Assembly: GCA_041490445.1 (NCBI GenBank)
Contig: JBGPTF010000015.1
Span: 47,707 to 111,706 of the forward strand
From: JBGPTF01 sp041490445
GTDB taxonomy: Bacteria > Acidobacteriota > Terriglobia > Acidiferrales > UBA7541
Length of the DNA: 64,000 nt
Direction of reading: 5' to 3'
Under the pieces are notes generated by a model. That model saw nothing but the letters and a program-made list of their open reading frames with translations, did not search any database and had not been told where the DNA came from. Position 1 is the first letter of the stretch, and the number at the start of each line of letters is the position of its first letter. The position numbers were made by a program, and so were the translations under genes. This document shows positions 33,790 to 42,924 of this stretch, piece after piece.

Positions 33790-34506
33790 TCAGGAACCAA
33801 TTCCCTCTTCGCGATGGAGCCGCTCAAGCGCCGTGCGAGCGGCCTGTTGCTCGGCATCCTTCTTGGTTCGTCCCTCACCGGCGGACAGGCGGCGCCGGCC
33901 CAGCCGCACTTCCACGGAAAAAATCTTCCGGTGGTCCGGGCCCGCCTCCTTGATCAGCCGGTATTCCACCGGCCCGCGGCCGCGATGCTGGAGCCATTCC
34001 TGCAACGCGGACTTATGATCACCTTCGCCCAGGGTTGCCGACCATTCGGCAACCGCCGGCTGGAGCAGCGACCGCTCGAGAAACTTTCGCGCCGCATCGA
34101 GGCCGGCGTCAAGATAAATGGCGGCGACAACGGCTTCGAATGCATCCGCAAGGAGATTCCGCTTCTCGCGCCCGCCCGTCTTCTCTTCGCCACGACCGAG
34201 GCGGAGATGCCGCCCGAGTCCCATTTTCTGCGCGGCGATCACGAGTGACGCAGTGCTCACGAGACGGGCCTTGCTCTTGGCAAGCCGTCCCGTCTCCCAG
34301 TCGGGAAAAGTTCGCCAGAGGAACTCGCTGGCAACCAAGCCCAAGACGCTGTCGCCGAGGAACTCGAGCGGCTCGTTATCGGGCTCGCGGCCGGCACCGG
34401 CCTCGCGCTTGCGAGAACTATGCGTGAGCGCCTGGTTGAGCAACTCCGGCCGCTGGAAGGAATACCCGAGGACCGCCTCCAGAACTTCGCGCCCCTCGTC
34501 GCTCAT
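33790..34506 (-). CDS. rnc: Ribonuclease III
   Basis: 238 residues. The N-terminal nuclease domain has ALTHSSRKRE, the signature NEPLEFLGDSVLGLV and the second metal cluster LLADAFEAVVAAIYLD. The C-terminal double-stranded RNA-binding domain runs from SALQEWLQHRGRGPVEYRLI to EQQAARTALERL. It processes rRNA and structured RNAs. In type II retrons RNase III is not always required for maturation, but some retron RNAs are trimmed by it. Confidence 0.95.
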   Translation of the reverse strand: MSDEGREVLEAVLGYSFQRPELLNQALTHSSRKREAGAGREPDNEPLEFLGDSVLGLVASEFLWRTFPDWETGRLAKSKARLVSTASLVIAAQKMGLGRHLRLGRGEEKTGGREKRNLLADAFEAVVAAIYLDAGLDAARKFLERSLLQPAVAEWSATLGEGDHKSALQEWLQHRGRGPVEYRLIKEAGPDHRKIFSVEVRLGRRRLSAGEGRTKKDAEQQAARTALERLHREEGIGS

Positions 34507-34521
34507 GAGTCTCGAGCCTTC

Positions 34522-35397
34522 CTAAGGCTTTGCCGGAGCTGGCTGCGTGGCCGCCATGCGCTTCGACTGTTCCACGGCCTGCTTGCAGCGATCCTGCAGG
34601 CTGCCGGGGATCTTCAAGCATTTCTCGAACACCCCGGCGGCGTCGTTGAACCGCTGGAGTTGCTGGAGGTCCAACCCCAGGACGTAGAAATCCGTGGGAT
34701 CGGGATTGGGAACGAGTTGCGTGGCCTGCTCGAGCTCAGGGACCGATTCGGCAAATCTTCCCTGACGAAAATAGACAAGGCCGAGGCCGCTGTGCGACCG
34801 GGAAAGCGCTTCATTCTTGGCCTTGTTGAACTCTTCGTCGGTGACCGCGGCCGGCTTCACCAACGTTCCCACCACCTCGATCGCGTGCTTCAGATACGTC
34901 TCCGATTTCGTGAGCTTCTGGGCGGCGTCGAGATCATTCGGATTGTAGGCGTGAGGCAACACCCAGCCGACCAGCGTCAACACGGTCAGATCGTTTGGAT
35001 TCAGTTGGAGCGCCTTCTCCCCCGAGGCGAACATCTTGCTCAACTCCTGCTTGTCGAAGTAGGCCTGCGTCAGCCGGGAATAGACGGTCACCGCGTATTC
35101 GCTATTCGGATACTTGTTCAGGAAAGCTTCACCCAGCTGGATGATGTGGTCCGCTTCCTCCGGCTTGGTCGAAGTAAACAGCTTGTAGGCGGCATCCTCC
35201 TGCGGGTCCACCTTGTGAAGCTCGGCGGGAGAGGTGCTCTGAATTGCGCCCGTCTTGTTCTGCTGCGGTGGTGGCTGCTGAGGCGGAGCGGGCGGCTGCT
35301 GTGCAAACGCGCCCGGCACCAGGCCCAGGAATAAGGAAACTCCGAGCGCTGCGATCAGTGCGCCGGCCCATCTTTTTTCTTTCGGAAAAAACATCAT
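34522..35397 (-). CDS. Exported TPR-repeat protein
   Basis: 291 residues. Signal peptide (WAGALIAALGVSLFLGLVPGAFAQ), a proline/glutamine-rich linker (PPAPPQQPPPQQ), then several TPR-like units (AFLNKYPNSEYAVTVYSRL, SHSGLGLVYFRQGRFAESVPELEQA, FNDAAGVFEKCLKIP). Probably a periplasmic scaffold for protein contacts. Precedes rnc on the same strand with a 15-nt gap. Confidence 0.8.
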   Translation of the reverse strand: MMFFPKEKRWAGALIAALGVSLFLGLVPGAFAQQPPAPPQQPPPQQNKTGAIQSTSPAELHKVDPQEDAAYKLFTSTKPEEADHIIQLGEAFLNKYPNSEYAVTVYSRLTQAYFDKQELSKMFASGEKALQLNPNDLTVLTLVGWVLPHAYNPNDLDAAQKLTKSETYLKHAIEVVGTLVKPAAVTDEEFNKAKNEALSRSHSGLGLVYFRQGRFAESVPELEQATQLVPNPDPTDFYVLGLDLQQLQRFNDAAGVFEKCLKIPGSLQDRCKQAVEQSKRMAATQPAPAKP

Positions 35398-35465
35398 TTT
35401 GCTCCCCTTCGTTCGTAAGTGGCCTCCGGCGCTCCCGAACGAATGCGGCGGAGACAGTTCTTTGC

Positions 35466-37100
35466 CTACTTCTTTGGTTCGGCGCCGGGTCTCCTGGAAA
35501 CAGGTTTGTAAGCGGTCTCGAGACCCTTCTCTGCAGCCGCGCGCGCCGCCTCCGGTGCCTTTTCCACCTCCAAGGCGGCGTGGTATTCGTGTACTGCGGA
35601 TTCACGATCCTGCTCGAGATCGTGGATTCGCCCGAGGTAAACGTGTGACCAGGCCAGTATGCCGGGATCCACCGGCTCGTTGCCGGCCGCCGGACTACCG
35701 CCCGCGGCAGGCGCGACAATCTTCTCGAAGAGCTGCCGGGCGCGGGCGGCATTCCCCTGCAGGACGGAGGCGATGGCGAGCCCATACACCGCCCGGGGCA
35801 GGTCCGGGTACTTCTGGAGAACCTCCTCGAACGTCGCGGCCGCGCCGGCGGCATCCTGCGTGGCAATCTGCTGCTCTCCGCGGAGCAGACGCCGCTCCAA
35901 CTCCGAGGGCTGCCTGCTTGTGGTCTCGGTGTACGCCTTTTCGGCCGACGTCTCCGCCGCGGCGAATTGAATGCCGAGCACTCGCCTCTGCTCAGCGGCG
36001 ACATCCATTCCCTGCAGCAGATCCGGGAAGTAGTAATCCATGGCCGGCTCGGACTTTTCAAAAATCCTCAATTGCGCCACGAGCGAGCGGACGAGAACGA
36101 AGCCGGAACGGTCGGCTTCGATGAGCGCAGCCTCCAACCCATCGGGCGACGGATGCCGCAGCCGCAATTCCACCGCGCGGACCATGCATTCCGTGAAGAA
36201 CGCAATGAAATCCTGCTGGTAAACCAAAGGCAGCCGGGGCGCGCGCGCCGCGACTTGCAGCAGCGATTTCTGGCGATCCACCAGTGCGCGGTGGCGGATG
36301 GGCAGCGGGTCGATCAGGTAATGCAGTAGCGCGTGGCGAATGTCGTCCATCGGCGCGTGTGTTCCGGAACCGACCACCACCGAATAGTGATCCCCAAAAT
36401 TGCGGAAATTCGTCCGATTACCCACCAGCGGCTCGACGTAAACGGTGAACGACCTCCCCTCAGAAGGCTTGAGCACTTCACGGAGATACGCGCTGGTGAC
36501 CAGCACGAGCTGGCTGAGCGGCCCGCTGAGTTGATCCGCCTCGCGCTCGGACCGCGGCGCGAGACTCGCCCAGCGCCGTTCGAGCCCAGCTTCCGCATAG
36601 AAGCTCACGAGCAGATCCTGAAAACCCTCGAGGGTGAGCACGTCGGGGGGGAGTTGGTCATGGGAGAGCACGTAGCTGAATCGAGGCGGCGGCCCCGCCA
36701 CGAGCGCGAAGGAAACATACCGCGAGAAATTCTCGCTCCGGTCTCCCAGCTCGTGATCGTGAAAGAACTCGCGCAAGGCCTGCGCTGCCGGCCCGCTCTG
36801 GTGTTCCATGTCGGTGCGAAGCTGCAAGAGAGCCGAATCACCGGACAGTCCACCCGGCCCTGGATCGTATCCCGCCGCTGCCAGCGCGCTCATTACGGCA
36901 AAAAGCTGTGGGGCGGCCTCGACGGTGATGGCGCTTTGTTCGACGCGGCGCGCCGCCGTCTGCGCCGGAGCTGTGGGCGAAGTGAGCCCCGCGATCAAGA
37001 GCGAGAAAGGCAGGCCTGCGGCCACGAGCCAGCCCCGGCGGCGGGACTGAGGACAGAGAATCCGAATGTCAAATCTCCTCAACGACAGACTCTGATTCAT
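35466..37100 (-). CDS. Exported TPR-containing protein
   Basis: 544 residues. Signal-like helix (GWLVAAGLPFSLLIAGLTSPTAPAQ), a unique middle region with HYSVVVGSGTHAPMDDIRHALLHYLIDP (an H-x-LLHY-x2-D pattern reminiscent of metallopeptidase-like helices but not a clear HExxH), and C-terminal TPR units (ATFEEVLQKYPDLPRAVYGLA, SHVYLGRIHDLEQDRESAVHEYHAAL). Function unknown. It ends 68 nt before the next exported TPR gene. Confidence 0.8.
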   Translation of the reverse strand: MNQSLSLRRFDIRILCPQSRRRGWLVAAGLPFSLLIAGLTSPTAPAQTAARRVEQSAITVEAAPQLFAVMSALAAAGYDPGPGGLSGDSALLQLRTDMEHQSGPAAQALREFFHDHELGDRSENFSRYVSFALVAGPPPRFSYVLSHDQLPPDVLTLEGFQDLLVSFYAEAGLERRWASLAPRSEREADQLSGPLSQLVLVTSAYLREVLKPSEGRSFTVYVEPLVGNRTNFRNFGDHYSVVVGSGTHAPMDDIRHALLHYLIDPLPIRHRALVDRQKSLLQVAARAPRLPLVYQQDFIAFFTECMVRAVELRLRHPSPDGLEAALIEADRSGFVLVRSLVAQLRIFEKSEPAMDYYFPDLLQGMDVAAEQRRVLGIQFAAAETSAEKAYTETTSRQPSELERRLLRGEQQIATQDAAGAAATFEEVLQKYPDLPRAVYGLAIASVLQGNAARARQLFEKIVAPAAGGSPAAGNEPVDPGILAWSHVYLGRIHDLEQDRESAVHEYHAALEVEKAPEAARAAAEKGLETAYKPVSRRPGAEPKK

Positions 37101-37188
37101 TCAAATTGGAGCGCCCTGGGGCGACGGAAACCCGTCGTTCGCACAACTCTAAACTGTATCGGGCTGTCTCTGCGGAGTCAAGAAAACG

Positions 37189-37196
37189 TAAGCAAC
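37189..37196. repeat. 8-bp target site duplication, left copy (TAAGCAAC)
   Basis: TAAGCAAC directly precedes the left terminal inverted repeat. The same 8 bp in the same orientation directly follow the right one at 40367-40374. Removal of the element plus one copy restores a continuous intergenic sequence. Confidence 0.85.
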
Positions 37197-37217
37197 GGTA
37201 GTGGGTCAGTTTCCGAT
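37197..37217 (+). repeat. Left terminal inverted repeat of the ADOP/PadR unit
   Basis: 21 bp, identical to the reverse complement of 40346-40366. Inside the repeat boundary the sequences diverge, with only loose later similarity (GTTTAGC against GTTAGC). Confidence 0.9.
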
Positions 37218-37299
37218 TAGTGCGTTTAGCAGGAGCTATCACGAAGAAGCAACCTTACAGAGGCTGAAAACGGGGACAGTGCCGTGAACTGGAGATCGT

Positions 37300-39912
37300 T
37301 TATTGTTCGCGGAGCAGGTTTGCCGGGTCGAGGTGCAGGACGCGTTTCACGGGACCGGCGACCGAAAGTGATCCAGTGAGCAGCATAGTAAATGCAACAG
37401 AGGCAAGCACAAATGGATCCTGCACGGAGGCTTGGTAGACGATGGCTGAGAGTAGTCGGCTCGCCGCCACGCCCAGCACAATGCCAACCACAGAGCCGCT
37501 CCCGAGCAGGATCAGCATACGACCGAGCGCTGCCGAGAGAATCTGCTTCGCCTGCGCACCGAGCGCGACACGAATACTCAGCTCGCGCAGCCGCTTGCTG
37601 ACCGTATAGGAGGCGAGCCCGAAGGTGCCGACGATCGAGAGCAGGAGTCCAAACGCGCCAAAGATGCCGAGGGCGACAGTAGCCACCTGGATTGGAAAGA
37701 GACTCAGCGTAAGCTGGCTGTTCCAGGTGCCCGATTCACGAATAGGAACCGCGCTGTCAAGATCGCGTATCACTTTGCGAATGGTAGCTACCATATCGCC
37801 CGTGTCGCGCCCGGTCCGGACGATGAGCGCCGTCAATGCGGCCCCTTTCTGCGAGATCGGGAAGAACGCTGCGGCTTTCGGATCTTCACTGAGCGTAAAG
37901 TGTTTTCCATCTGCCATGATGCCCACGATCTGGATCGACACACCGGAGCGGTTCTTAAAATAGCGTCCGACGGCGTGCTCGGAGTGGAAGAGTCGCCGGG
38001 CGAACTCCTGATTCACAATCGCAACCGCCGGCGTCTTCGCAGTGTCGGTAAAGCTTACATCGCGTCCCGCGAGCAGTGGTGTTCCAGAGGCGGTCAAATA
38101 TCCAGGTGAGACTTCGTAGAAATAAGTATCAAATGCTTTGTTTGAGTGCCTGAAATCGCTAGTTTGTTGAGAAAAGACAGCAGTGACGGATCCTTCGAAG
38201 GAGAGGGGCGTGGTATTCGCGTAGCCTGCTGCTTCTACTCCCGGGAGCTGCGAGATCCTTTCCAGTAGCTGGCGCTGGAAATGATCGGCGGCATCGCCGG
38301 TATAGCCAGCTCGGCTCAGATCAAATGCCGTACGCACAGCATTCTTCGGATTGAAACCCAGGTCCATGTTCAGTGCTTTGCCCAGGCCGCGCAGCGAGAC
38401 AAAGGCAGCCGCGACGGTGACGCAGCAGAGCGCGATCTGTGCCGCCAGCAGGACATCGCGAAACGCCCAGCGGCGTCCTGCAGAAGACTGGCTGCTGCCG
38501 CCCTTGATGGCATCGTTAGGATCGGTCTTGAATATCTGCCGCAGTGGCATCATCCCAAACAGAACGCCGGCGAGCACCGAGATAAGGAACGCCATCAGGA
38601 TCAACGATGGCTGCGGCAGCACGTGGAACTGGAAAGGGAATCTGCTGGGCGGATGCCAGCTAGCCAGGCCGGTGAGGGCCATCCACGCAAGGACGCAGGC
38701 GCACGCGCCCCCGAAGATCGAAATCACAAAGGCCTCCACAAGGATCTGGCGAAGGATGCGCCAGCGGCTCGATCCAATGGCCATGCGGATGGCAATCTCG
38801 CGCGTGCGGTCCGCCGTACGCGCTGCGAACAGGCTGCCAAGGTTGGCGCAGGCGGCGAGCAACACAATAGCGGCCAGCCCCATCACCCCAGCCAGAAAAC
38901 CGCGCGCCGGCCCGCCGATAAAGTCACCGACCATACCAGGGCGAGCCAGCTTGAGTGCCAGCCCATCTTCCTCCTTCGGATACTGCCGGGTAATGCGGGC
39001 AGCAATCGTGTTCAATTCAGCCTGCACCTGGGGTATGGTCACCCCGTCCTTGATGCGCACGATCGAAAAGAGATTTTTCATGCTCCGCGACTCGAGCCAG
39101 TTGACCCCGTCCAGCGATCCTTCATTCGCCATCGGAATGAAAATGTCAGGCTGGGAAAATTTTTCGGTCCCGTAGAAGCCTTCCGGTGTGACTCCGACGA
39201 TCGTGTACGGGTGCTTGTCAATGCGGACTGTCGTTCCCACGATGTTGGGGTCCCCGCCAAAATCACTCTTCCATGCCGGCCAGGAAAGCACGACAGCCTC
39301 GGACGCTCCGGGATGATCGTCATCGGCGCGCTGCAGCAGACGTCCGAGGAAAGGCTTGATGGCGACAACCTCGAAGTACTGCCCGCTCACTTCGTAACCC
39401 CAGACGGGCCGGGTGACGCCGTTGGCTTCCAAGCCAAATTCCTGGATTTCAATAGCGGCTACAGCAGAAAACACCGCATTGTCATCGCGCACATCGCGCA
39501 CTTCCGGATACGAAAGAAAGGGGCCACCTTCCTTGGGCTGAAGCGTCATCACCCGGTCTGCATGAGGCACATCAAGTGTCCGCAGGACAAATGCCTGCAG
39601 GACGCCGAAAACGATGACATTGGCGGCGATCCCAAGCGCCAGGATAAGGACCGCAGTGAGAGTAAAGCCGGGACTTTTGCGGAGCACGCGTAGAGCGAAG
39701 CGGAAATCCTGCAGTAACTGCTCAAGCCAAACAAGACTCCACACCTCCCGCGTTTCTTCTTTCACCCGCGTCACGTTGCCGAATTTGCGCAAAGCTGCAT
39801 AACGCGCTTCCTCCGGCGGCATCCCGCGGTCGATGTTGTCTTGCGTCTCGGTCTCAATGTGGTCGCGGATGTCCTGGTCGAGATTTTCCAACATGTGCTT
39901 CCGGCGCCTCAT
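37300..39912 (-). CDS. ADOP family ABC transporter permease
   Basis: 870 residues. The N-terminal extension DIRDHIETETQDNIDRGMPPEEARYAALRKFGNV is the hallmark of acidobacterial duplicated orphan permeases (ADOP). Then come two MacB/FtsX-type permease modules: each has an outer helix, a MacB periplasmic core domain and three membrane helices (RTREIAIRMAIGSSRWRILRQ in the first, KRLRELSIRVALGAQAKQIL in the second). ADOPs lack a dedicated ATPase neighbour and are thought to export peptides or lipids. The start overlaps the padR stop by 4 bp. The gene fills nearly the whole transposon-like unit. Confidence 0.94.
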   Translation of the reverse strand: MRRRKHMLENLDQDIRDHIETETQDNIDRGMPPEEARYAALRKFGNVTRVKEETREVWSLVWLEQLLQDFRFALRVLRKSPGFTLTAVLILALGIAANVIVFGVLQAFVLRTLDVPHADRVMTLQPKEGGPFLSYPEVRDVRDDNAVFSAVAAIEIQEFGLEANGVTRPVWGYEVSGQYFEVVAIKPFLGRLLQRADDDHPGASEAVVLSWPAWKSDFGGDPNIVGTTVRIDKHPYTIVGVTPEGFYGTEKFSQPDIFIPMANEGSLDGVNWLESRSMKNLFSIVRIKDGVTIPQVQAELNTIAARITRQYPKEEDGLALKLARPGMVGDFIGGPARGFLAGVMGLAAIVLLAACANLGSLFAARTADRTREIAIRMAIGSSRWRILRQILVEAFVISIFGGACACVLAWMALTGLASWHPPSRFPFQFHVLPQPSLILMAFLISVLAGVLFGMMPLRQIFKTDPNDAIKGGSSQSSAGRRWAFRDVLLAAQIALCCVTVAAAFVSLRGLGKALNMDLGFNPKNAVRTAFDLSRAGYTGDAADHFQRQLLERISQLPGVEAAGYANTTPLSFEGSVTAVFSQQTSDFRHSNKAFDTYFYEVSPGYLTASGTPLLAGRDVSFTDTAKTPAVAIVNQEFARRLFHSEHAVGRYFKNRSGVSIQIVGIMADGKHFTLSEDPKAAAFFPISQKGAALTALIVRTGRDTGDMVATIRKVIRDLDSAVPIRESGTWNSQLTLSLFPIQVATVALGIFGAFGLLLSIVGTFGLASYTVSKRLRELSIRVALGAQAKQILSAALGRMLILLGSGSVVGIVLGVAASRLLSAIVYQASVQDPFVLASVAFTMLLTGSLSVAGPVKRVLHLDPANLLREQ

Positions 39913-40262
39913 GATTCACCCTCCCGCACCGCCGGCCGGAGAATCCGTGCAATCGCTCCCGCGAGCTTGTCCCACTTGTTGGTCTCAGCCATCAGTTGCC
40001 GCCGGCCCTGGGCGGTCAGCTTGTAAAACTTGGCACGCCGGTTATTTTCAGACGTGCCCTCTTCCACCGAAATCCATCTCCGCTTGATCAGCCGGTGCAG
40101 CGCCGGGTACAGCGACCCCTGTTCCACCTGCAACACGTCGTCGGAGTTGAATTCGATCGCTTTGGCGATGGCGTGCCCATGCACTGGGCCTCGCAGCAGC
40201 GTGCGTAGAATCAGCAAGTCCAGGGTCCCTTGCAGCAACTCGATGCGCTCTTTGGTAGACAT
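39909..40262 (-). CDS. PadR family transcriptional regulator
   Basis: 117 residues. Winged helix with the PadR opening LLQGTLDLLILRTLLRGPVHGHAIAKAI, then LQVEQGSLYPALHRLIKRRWIS (recognition and wing region), NNRRAKFYKLTAQGRRQL and a short C-terminal helix. It should repress its own promoter and the ADOP gene behind it (4-bp overlap), and release DNA on ligand binding. The predicted promoter leaves almost no 5' leader before the ATG at 40262. Confidence 0.93.
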   Translation of the reverse strand: MSTKERIELLQGTLDLLILRTLLRGPVHGHAIAKAIEFNSDDVLQVEQGSLYPALHRLIKRRWISVEEGTSENNRRAKFYKLTAQGRRQLMAETNKWDKLAGAIARILRPAVREGES

Positions 40263-40272
40263 GCTAGGTGAA

Positions 40273-40299
40273 GGTATACCCCTTCCAGTAGAATGTCAA
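40273..40299 (-). promoter_or_regulatory. Promoter and candidate PadR operator
   Basis: On the minus strand TTGACA (40299-40294), 15 nt, TATACC (40278-40273). The -10 region sits in the palindrome GGTATACC (40273-40280) with AAGG/CCTT flanks, a likely PadR site that would block the polymerase. The transcript start would be within a few bases of the padR ATG, so translation is close to leaderless. Confidence 0.6.
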
Positions 40300-40345
40300 G
40301 GTGAAACCTCCGTAGGACATTCCGCTAACTAGTGTTAGTTGGATT

Positions 40346-40366
40346 ATCGGAAACTGACCCACTACC
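40346..40366 (-). repeat. Right terminal inverted repeat of the ADOP/PadR unit
   Basis: Reverse complement of the left repeat over 21 bp without a mismatch. It ends exactly where the 8-bp duplication begins. Confidence 0.9.
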
Positions 40367-40374
40367 TAAGCAAC
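40367..40374. repeat. 8-bp target site duplication, right copy (TAAGCAAC)
   Basis: Identical to 37189-37196 and abuts the outer end of the right terminal repeat. Confidence 0.85.
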
Positions 40375-40390
40375 CGGGCGGGTGGAATGC

Positions 40391-41089
40391 TTAGCCCCTG
40401 ACGCGCACCTCGCTAAAGACCAGCATCACGCGCCCGCCGGCAGTCGGCCGGCCGAAATCGAGTTGCGGGCGGAACCGGGAGAAGAGCAGAACCTGGTCGA
40501 GCTGGCGGCGCACCGCAGAATCATCGGGTCCGGAGAGGATCAAGTAGCTCACAACATTTCCCTGCGCGTCGAGCGTCGCTTCCAGCAGCAGCACGCCCGC
40601 ACTACCTGGGTGGGATTCGCCCGCGCCAATCCCGGGAACCGGGAACGGCGCGAGGCTTTCCAGCCGCGCCGGCTGGAAAAGACTTGTCGGCAGATCATTC
40701 GGCACCGACCCGTACGGAATACCGCCGAGCAGATTCTGCGCGACCAGTACGAAGACCAGCAGCGCCGTCAGCACGCCGCCGGTGGCCGGAACCGCGAGAG
40801 GCTCCAAAATATTCTCAAAGGCGAGCCGGGCGCGGCTCCACAGGCGAGCGCTGCGTCCCCGCTCGGCACGCTCCTGCGAGACACGCACCTGAATCCGCGC
40901 CGCAAGCTCCGGAGGAGGGGCAGCCGGCTCCATGCGCCCCAGCGCGATGGAAACGCGGCGATAGTCCTCCAACTCCTCCCGGCAAACCTCGCAGGATTCG
41001 AGATGTTGCCGGACGTGCGCGTGGTCGCGAGACCGGACCGCGCCGTCCAGATAACCTGGCAGCCGATGCTTCACTTCCTGGCACGTCAT
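40391..41089 (-). CDS. Zinc-finger anti-sigma factor with TonB-like C-terminal domain
   Basis: 232 residues. The N-terminal zf-HC2 anti-sigma domain has H...C..C (HVRQHLESCEVCREELEDYRRV). One membrane helix sits at about residues 104-120 (VLTALLVFVLVAQNLL). The outer part, VLLLEATLDAQGNVVSYLILSG...LLFSRFRPQLDFGRPTAGGRVML, has the pattern of TonB/energy-transducer C-terminal domains. It should bind the ECF sigma factor encoded just upstream (4-bp overlap) and release it on an envelope signal. Confidence 0.85.
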   Translation of the reverse strand: MTCQEVKHRLPGYLDGAVRSRDHAHVRQHLESCEVCREELEDYRRVSIALGRMEPAAPPPELAARIQVRVSQERAERGRSARLWSRARLAFENILEPLAVPATGGVLTALLVFVLVAQNLLGGIPYGSVPNDLPTSLFQPARLESLAPFPVPGIGAGESHPGSAGVLLLEATLDAQGNVVSYLILSGPDDSAVRRQLDQVLLFSRFRPQLDFGRPTAGGRVMLVFSEVRVRG

Positions 41090-41868
41090 TTGCCACCCCC
41101 ACGGGTTCGATGTACGGCGAACCCAGCCGGGCGGGCTGAAGCTGTCGCAGCGCGAAACGCCATTCCAGCGGGCGCTGCTTGTTCGCGAAAACTGTAATTC
41201 GGGGCCATTCGTGCTGACTCGTTCGCATGCTCCGCCACCGCAGATGCAGAGGAAGGGACCGCGCGGCGCCGCGCCAGCAGCGGTGCCAAGATATCGCGCA
41301 GGGACCGGCGGCCGCGCAGAATCCGCGATTTCACCGTTCCGACGGAGACTTCCAGCACCTCGGCCACTTCCTCGTATGACAGACCCTCGAGATCGCGGAG
41401 AATCACCGCGCTGCGAAACTGCCTGGGCACCCCGGCGAGTGCCTTGCGAATCACCGTTTGCACCTCAGCGGCAGCGAGCCGATCGAACGGGGTGGCCTCG
41501 TCATCTTCAATTTCAAACGCCATCTGGCCGTTTTCATTTTCCACGTCCATCGAGACTTGCTGCCGGTGGTGACGCCAGCACCAGCGGCGGTGATTCAGCG
41601 CCTCCCGCACGGCAATGCGGTAGAGCCACGTTTTCAGCGAACTGCCGCGGCGGAATCCGCGAATTCCCCGGAAGGCCTTGAGAAAAACTTCCTGCGCAAC
41701 ATCGGCGGCGTCAGCGGCGTCGGAGAGAATTCCGTACACAAGGTTGTACACCGGCGCGTGGTAGTAGGTGACCAGCCAGTCGAATGCCGCATCGGAGCCG
41801 GCCTGCAACTCCGTCACTAGCGCGCCTTCGTCCCGGCCCCACGGCAGAACCTGTGCTAGATCGGACAT
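41086..41868 (-). CDS. ECF-type RNA polymerase sigma factor
   Basis: 260 residues from ATG 41868. Region 2 has FDWLVTYYHAPVYNLVYGIL and DAADVAQEVFLKAFRGIRGFRRGSSLKTWLYRIAVREALNHRR. Region 4 has ALAGVPRQFRSAVILRDLEGLSYEEVAEVLEVSVGTVKSRILRGRRSLRDIL, a clear helix-turn-helix. Longer than most ECF sigmas because of an Ala-rich C-terminal tail of about 50 residues. Cotranscribed with the zf-HC2 anti-sigma. Confidence 0.92.
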   Translation of the reverse strand: MSDLAQVLPWGRDEGALVTELQAGSDAAFDWLVTYYHAPVYNLVYGILSDAADAADVAQEVFLKAFRGIRGFRRGSSLKTWLYRIAVREALNHRRWCWRHHRQQVSMDVENENGQMAFEIEDDEATPFDRLAAAEVQTVIRKALAGVPRQFRSAVILRDLEGLSYEEVAEVLEVSVGTVKSRILRGRRSLRDILAPLLARRRAVPSSASAVAEHANESARMAPNYSFREQAAPAGMAFRAATASARPAGFAVHRTRGGGK

Positions 41869-42095
41869 GCCCTGGCCACCTTTTTGAGGCCCCGTCCTTG
41901 CCCTTCTAGGCTGCCCGGCCACTTCCCTCGCTGCCCGGCCCTGGCAGATCCCGGGCTGCTGAGGAAGTCTATAAAGGTTAGACACCAGCCAAGCCGCTTT
42001 TGTTGCAAGCATAGCAAAAAATACTGGGTAACCCATAGTACGGATGGCTGGTACGGTCCTGCCTTCTGAGCTGCGAGAAGGCAGATCCAGCGGAT

Positions 42096-42171
<76 letters not shown>

Positions 42172-42292
42172 ACCGAAAGCAGAGAAGCGCTTTACTTTTA
42201 TAGCACCCGCTCGAGCGCAGCGTCAAACGATCCCAGGACAATCCCAGGACGGGCCGAGACGCAGGGTGGGCTGGAACTCGAGAAGCGGAGAA

Positions 42293-42769
42293 CTAATCCG
42301 GCGAGGGCACCGAGATGTGCTCGTGGATCAGGAGGATCTTGCCGGCGGAATCCTGCGTGAAGACCTGCGTCACGCGGCAATTGGCCAAATGCTCTTCTTT
42401 GCCGGCACCGGGCAGGCCCGCTTTCACCTCGGACGCGTGGAACTGCATCGTGTAGCAGGCGACTGCTGCCGATTCACCGACGAGAAGAACTTCGGCGGGC
42501 CCGAGTTCGATCCTCGTCTTCGTGTCCTTCCCCAAGTATTCGCGGCTGCGTCGCACTGCCACCAGCCGCCCGGGCTCCGGACGCGTTGAGGTCGTCGAAA
42601 ACACGACCGACCCCATCGAGAAAAAGTTCGCCCAAGCCTGGGAAGTGATGCGTCGTGTCGCGACATTCCAGTACTTTTGAACTTCCGCAATCACCTGCTC
42701 GGAAGAGAGTTTGCCGGGCACGTGAGAACAGTACATGAGGGATCCGCGCCAGGTCCCTGACTTTGCCAT
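42293..42769 (-). CDS. SnoaL/NTF2-like domain protein
   Basis: About 158 residues (ATG 42769; an ATG at 42799 is also in frame). The cone-fold family pattern is visible: LSSEQVIAEVQKYWNVATRRITSQAWANFFSMGSVVF, then EYLGKDTKTRIELGPAEVLLVGESAAVACYTMQFHA and a closing strand VTQVFTQDSAGKILLIHEHISVP. Ligand and function are unknown; many relatives are small-molecule binding or isomerase-like. Confidence 0.7.
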   Translation of the reverse strand: MAKSGTWRGSLMYCSHVPGKLSSEQVIAEVQKYWNVATRRITSQAWANFFSMGSVVFSTTSTRPEPGRLVAVRRSREYLGKDTKTRIELGPAEVLLVGESAAVACYTMQFHASEVKAGLPGAGKEEHLANCRVTQVFTQDSAGKILLIHEHISVPSPD

Positions 42770-42924
42770 GGAGGTAAATAACCACTGAGAGGATGGCACG
42801 TGTGTCCCCTCGCCGCCTCCACGCGTCTGCTTAATCTCCCACTTCAGAATCCTGGTGCGCCGCCGGACGATGGGAGACTTCGCGCGAGGGGCTGCAAGAG
42901 ATTGTCTGAGATCCGCGTCCGCTG

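Larger units (their letters stand above)
37197..40366. mobile_element. Transposon-like cargo unit carrying an ADOP permease and PadR regulator
   Basis: A 3170-bp segment bounded by perfect 21-bp terminal inverted repeats (37197-37217 and 40346-40366, each reading inward GGTAGTGGGTCAGTTTCC and on) and flanked by an 8-bp direct repeat. The inside holds only the ADOP permease gene, its PadR repressor gene and their promoter. There is no transposase. The inverted-repeat motif GGGTCAGTTTC reminds me of IS21-family ends, and those create 4-8 bp duplications; this link is memory-based and weak. Mobilisation in trans by a related transposase is the simplest explanation. Confidence 0.85.
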
